Source: Pararge aegeria (Eukaryota; Arthropoda; Insecta; Lepidoptera; Nymphalidae). From it: a stretch of 64,000 bases of DNA. The translations under genes were made by a program, and so were the position numbers. Below the pieces are notes generated by a model, which was not told where the DNA came from, made no database searches, and was given only the letters and a program-made list of their open reading frames with translations. This document shows positions 59,925 to 64,000 of the stretch, piece after piece; position 1 is the stretch's first letter; the number at the start of each line of letters is the position of its first letter. The stretch spans positions 13,888,001 to 13,952,000 of the forward strand of contig NC_053187.1 of the NCBI RefSeq assembly GCF_905163445.1, read 5' to 3'.

Positions 59925-60300
59925 AGTTTTATAATCGCTAGCTAATTGGTGTGCCTATAATATTTGAAAATATTTTTCTCGGTTTTTCCAGAATCCCTCT
60001 AATAGATCTTCACCAAATTAAAATGGGACCTTTGAGCTTATGACATACCAAATAAAAAAAAAACATCTAAATCGATTTATAATGGTGGAGTAACTGCGAA
60101 ACAAAAATAAAAAATATAAATATAGAGTCGACTTGAGAACCTCCTCCTTTTTTAAGTCGGTTGAAAAGATACGATAAAGATACCAATAGATACAGGTGTG
60201 CCTACAGTATTTGAAGATTTCTCACGATTAGATCGTAACTTGTTTAATCGTAAAAATACAACCGAATTGAGAACCTTCTCCTTTTTTGAAGTTATTAAAT
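59925..60300. repeat. Dispersed repeat with internal near-duplication
   Basis: The block tgcctataatatttgaa ... gagaacctcctcctttttta is followed by a second, diverged version, tgcctacagtatttgaag ... gagaaccttctccttttttg. The tail motif recalls a widespread lepidopteran repeat. Confidence 0.55.
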
Positions 60301-61016
60301 CTAAATTGGCAATTTTGTATGTGTATTGCTACTTCGGATTACTTTCAATCAGTAAGTTTAGATTGGTATACCCACCTATGAATAGTAACAATGAAATCCA
60401 TTTTAGGTGGTACTTAATTTAACGGATTATCTTGTAAAATTTCTACTTTTATGTTAAAACTACACTCATCCACTTACTAATAAACGTTGAATAGCTGGTG
60501 TATTGGTAAAAAATGCTGTTTTATTTTTCAAATTTCAAATACTACTACTACCTAAGACGAAAAGAGAAAACTCAGCGTGTTACTATAGTTTTTTATGACT
60601 AGCACCGAAAGTAATGTTAATACATTTTATATCAACAATGAGAACGTTACCGTCTTATTTGGTGCAGTAAACCTTTGCATTATACGAGTATTTTATTACA
60701 AATTTCTTCATTTCAACATCATTACTAGTTAAGAATATGAGCTTGGCAAAGCTTCTCTCTTATAATATAAAGGAAACAAAAAGCGGCCTTTTCGCTTACT
60801 GTTTTATGTTTAAGTTAAATAGCATAACCATTACTGCTCGTGATGATTATCAGATTGTCTTAACGCGAAGGTTTAATGAGATAAGATAATTAACAGATCG
60901 TTATATGTCATAAAGGGTAGAGACTTAAACGTTCGCCTGTTACTTTAGTATATAAAATAGAACACCGCCTAGTTATTTGCTTTAATAGGAGCCATTATTT
61001 GCCGCATGTCGCGCAA
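60301..61016. other. No gene recognised
   Basis: A scrap of family E tail (aaaagcggccttttcgctta) lies near 60779. The rest is unplaced. Confidence 0.4.
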
Positions 61017-61107
61017 AATAGGTGTATATTTACTGTATAGGTATATACACCTATTACCACCTATAGGTGTATAGCTACTGAGATAGGTACCTATGAGGTA
61101 CCTATCT
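61017..61107. repeat. Cluster of three palindromes built on ATAGGT
   Basis: Inverted 13-mers AATAGGTGTATAT (61017-61029 and 61043-61055), the palindrome CACCTATAGGTG (61058-61069), and inverted 11-mers AGATAGGTACC (61081-61091 and 61097-61107) lie within 91 bp. Confidence 0.9.
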
Positions 61108-62023
61108 TGAATTCATAATGAATAATTAATGACCGCAGTGGTATTGCAAAATTGGATCGTTCCTCGTTTCGAATTCTGAACACAGACATTATTTTAGGAA
61201 GGTGGAAATCGACCGTTAAAGCTGTATCCCTGCACAGGACCCAAAAACAACGGGGACTGAATATATAATCTCTACACAATTAATTAATTCCAAGCGATTT
61301 ATCGTGCGCCGAGATGTTTTGGAATCTCTAGGGAAATATAAGAAATGTATAATTAAATGTTCCCAAAGTGTAATTCTGTTTCATAAAGGGCGCGTTTGGA
61401 ACCCTCGTAGCTTTTGTTTTAAGTTTACGAATGTAGTTGTCGCCAACATCTCCATACTGATGTACTGCCATGTACACATCTTTTTGTAACGTACCCATCA
61501 AAAGTGGTATCAACGGCCTATTTGAATAAAGAAATATTTGACTTTCACTTTGATTTTAAATCTAAGTCAAATAAAGTCGGATATAAAAGTCGTTTAGCAA
61601 TGCATGTAAATAAGCTTTGAAATGTAATTCTAGTGAGTTTTAGTTATATTTAAGAAATTCACGGGTGTGTTTTGGTTGCTGATATCGAGTCCGAAAGTAA
61701 TCAGGTAGATATCAGATTTAAAAATTACCTACGGAGTAAGTATAGTCAACATTACACCAACCAAATCATTCGTGGGTTATGAAGATGTATTTCCTTTAAC
61801 CTGAAACCTCATTAGATTAACGGGGTTACAGTAAATAAAAACCGAAAGGCTTTTGTTGTTGTTTAACCCGTTGAACTATTCTTATATATTATTGTTATAT
61901 ATAAACTAAGTTCCCTTTACGTACTGTCTAGTTTAAGTTTTCTTTGTTTTAGCGGGGAAGAAAAGGGGTATGCCAATGCAAATAAAAAAAATAACTGAAA
62001 ACCTTTGTATTGATTAATTTCAG
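61108..62023. other. No gene recognised; splice acceptor at right edge
   Basis: AT-rich putative intron ending gattaatttcag at 62023. Confidence 0.45.
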
Positions 62024-62450
62024 TCGCCCCCGAGCAACTAGTAGTAAACTCTCCGCGTCCAATCGGCCAACAATCACCACTGCCAGGGATCGAGGAGGAG
62101 GACGATTCCGACTGGCATCTAGAAGATAACACAGACGCTACCCTCACCCCTTCATACAAAAGCACAAGAAGCAGTACAGACACAGCGTACACCTCGTCCA
62201 GGAGTTCAGGAAAGAAACGTAGCTTCGGTAGTCCTTCTTCAGTGAAGATATGTATATCAGCAGCGGCTAGGAAGTCTAATCAAGCACGTAAGCGTGGCGC
62301 CGGCGTCGTCGGATCATCGCCTTCTGGGCCGGACGAGGCGCCCGCGTTGACACACGGCAAAATGCAGGCTGAGCAGGGTAGCATCGGTGAACTGCAGAAG
62401 TACCACGGAAGGTATCTCAAGAGTCGCCGACACACGCTCGCTAATGTCCG
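62024..62450 (+). CDS. Internal exon of unrecognised plus-strand host gene
   Basis: The best-supported host exon: 427 bp open throughout in one frame, acceptor tgattaatttcag on the left and donor ccg|gtgagt on the right, with distinctly coding GC content. It gives two bases to complete a codon, 141 codons, then CG. The protein has an acidic patch (IEEEDDSDWHLED), a Ser/Thr-rich low-complexity region, a basic stretch (AAARKSNQARKRG) and a C-terminal block, GELQKYHGRYLKSRRHTLAN. That block looks conserved and contains a basophilic-kinase type site (RRHT). Such composition suits a cytoplasmic or nuclear regulatory protein, but I do not recognise the family. Its phase matches the exon at 35292. 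At least one further exon must follow beyond 62450. Confidence 0.8.
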
Positions 62451-63689
62451 GTGAGTGATTATTTTAAGACTTAAAAACGGCCCGTAGGCACTTACTCGTC
62501 AACTATTTGTACTTATGAATGAGTTAATGAATGAGAACACCTTTATTGTGCACCACAGCAAAATACAGAATATTTATTTTTAATTAACACCGTGCATATA
62601 ATCAAGAAGCGGCTTTAGCGCTTTAGCGATATCTCCGAAGCAACCAATGGCGTAAACGTTTATTAAAATAAATAAAAAGATACGATTTTACAAACATAAC
62701 CATATTTTTAAATAAAAGTAATACTTTGGTGTGTGAGAAGCATCCTACATTCAGTTTCAGTAACGCGATCCGGAGGCATTTATTAAAGTTTAATTATTTT
62801 AAGCTTAGATTTACTGCAGATGGATTAAAGGAGGATAAATGTTCGTATTATTTATAAAAAAATCACGGTGAGTTTCTAGATTCATGTTGATTGGCGTAAA
62901 GATGAAACTCGAATGGTGATTATATTTGATTGTCAACGTTCTCTCGCATCTCATTTCGCCATTTTGAAAACAGACCTGCCAAATTGCAATTCATTACAAT
63001 TACAGTGTGCAAGGTTGGTAACATGACATCCCGCCACTTTCGTCTATCTGTTAATGAAATTTGTGTTTTATTCATTGTTTTTAAGTAAATCACCCGACAT
63101 TCAATTTCAATCAAGTATTAGCAAGTAGTTGATAACAACTTGATACAATTGGAGTTGTTCTACGTTGTTTATTTATGACCGTTCCCACATCATTCATCAT
63201 CAAAACATCATATTTTACGATAGCATTTATGATCGTTTGCAGATGGGTAATTTGTTCTAAGTGTAACATGGCTGTTAACTATAATATTGAGGTGTTTATC
63301 GAAGTGCACGCTAGCACAAACTGGCATCAAGGTTTATTCGGTATATAATTTTTTACATTAATCAATATTTACGGGCGTCAAGTACCTTTTTATAATGTCC
63401 CCGTAGAAGCTTCATTTTAAGTTTTACGCTGCGGGCTGCAAATAATCCCAGAAACCTTAAATTCGTCACCGACTCGTCACCATGTCACTGACGACATATA
63501 TAAGTGTAGACACTGTCAAAGACTCTTTGAAGCCAAGATTAATAAATTACAACATGGAATTCTGTTAATTACCGAGAGAAACCATATTTATTCTTATTTT
63601 CTCATCCACGTTCGCCGCCATAACGTTTTTATCCAAGATAAATTATTGACAACTAAAACAATGACAACCTACTCGCCAGTTTTTGATGT
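62451..63689. other. No further exon recognised (putative intron)
   Basis: AT-rich. Nothing placed. Confidence 0.45.
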
Positions 63690-64000
63690 ATGCAGTTGTT
63701 GGTATTGGCTGAAATTATGATACCACTTAGAAAGCTCAAATGCAGTCAGCAGACGTCGAAGAGCTGTTCTTGGGGTATATTATTCGAGATTTAGAAAATC
63801 AGCAATAAATAGATCCGAGAATACCCAGAGTTACCGACATAGTTCAACGAGTGGCTTTAGCTAAAGTCGCAATAAGCGGGGCACATAGCTCGTAGAAACG
63901 ATGGACACTGGGGTTCCGAAATGCCAGAATGCCTCACACAGGTAAACGCAGCGTTGGTAACTAGGCTCTCAAACGATATTAAACGAATTTTATAAATTTA
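63690..64000 (+). pseudogene. RTE-like LINE fragment running off the window
   Basis: The frame encodes IPRVTDIVQRVALAKVAISG, AHSS, a stop, then RWTLGFRNARMPHTGKRSVG. This is the VTDI-QRVAxLKW-AGH-GRW-PRTGKRSVG series of insect endonuclease-reverse transcriptases. Several stops show it is dead. Confidence 0.8.

Overview
The window looks like genomic DNA from a moth or butterfly (Lepidoptera, plausibly Nymphalidae). The sequence shows AT-rich, gene-poor DNA packed with fragments of lepidopteran-type repeats. These include a tRNA-derived SINE that I recognise from memory as Metulj-like (called SINE-A here), a second tRNA SINE ending in GATGATGA (SINE-B), and a third tRNA SINE with an RTE-like tail (SINE-C). 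There are also jockey/CR1-like and RTE-like LINE fragments, Helitrons with A|TC...CTAG|T ends, and a hAT-type MITE. The species assignment is inference from these families; no search was run.

Host genes are sparse. The best candidate is a plus-strand gene with very long introns. It has a GC-rich putative promoter at about 24.9-25.4 kb, a possible first coding exon at 25450-25524, an exon at 35292-35430 and a strong exon at 62024-62450. Splice sites and codon phases of the three agree (0 to 0, then 1 to 1). I do not recognise the protein. A possible last exon of a minus-strand gene lies at 50779-50874, and an unassigned coding-like stretch at 42591-42936.

The clearest complete system is a 1,821-bp DNA transposon at 44828-46648. 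It is flanked by TA and has 43-bp terminal inverted repeats that match at 41 of 43 positions. It carries one apparently intact transposase gene made of a 13-codon first exon, a 106-bp intron and a 445-codon second exon. The catalytic triad has a D-to-E spacing of 82 residues. This fits the DD82E (Sailor) group of the IS630-Tc1-mariner superfamily, a name given from memory.

Layout: 0-9 kb mixed LINE and SINE relics plus a near-perfect 120-bp inverted repeat; 9-24 kb dense repeats with two nested insertions whose order can be read; 25 kb GC-rich promoter-like block; 27-35 kb a long repeat-poor AT-rich stretch; 35-44 kb second exon, Helitrons, a 56-bp palindrome; 44.8-46.6 kb the Sailor-like element; 47-62 kb more repeats and several hairpins; 62 kb third exon; 63.7 kb to the end an RTE-like LINE fragment that runs off the window.
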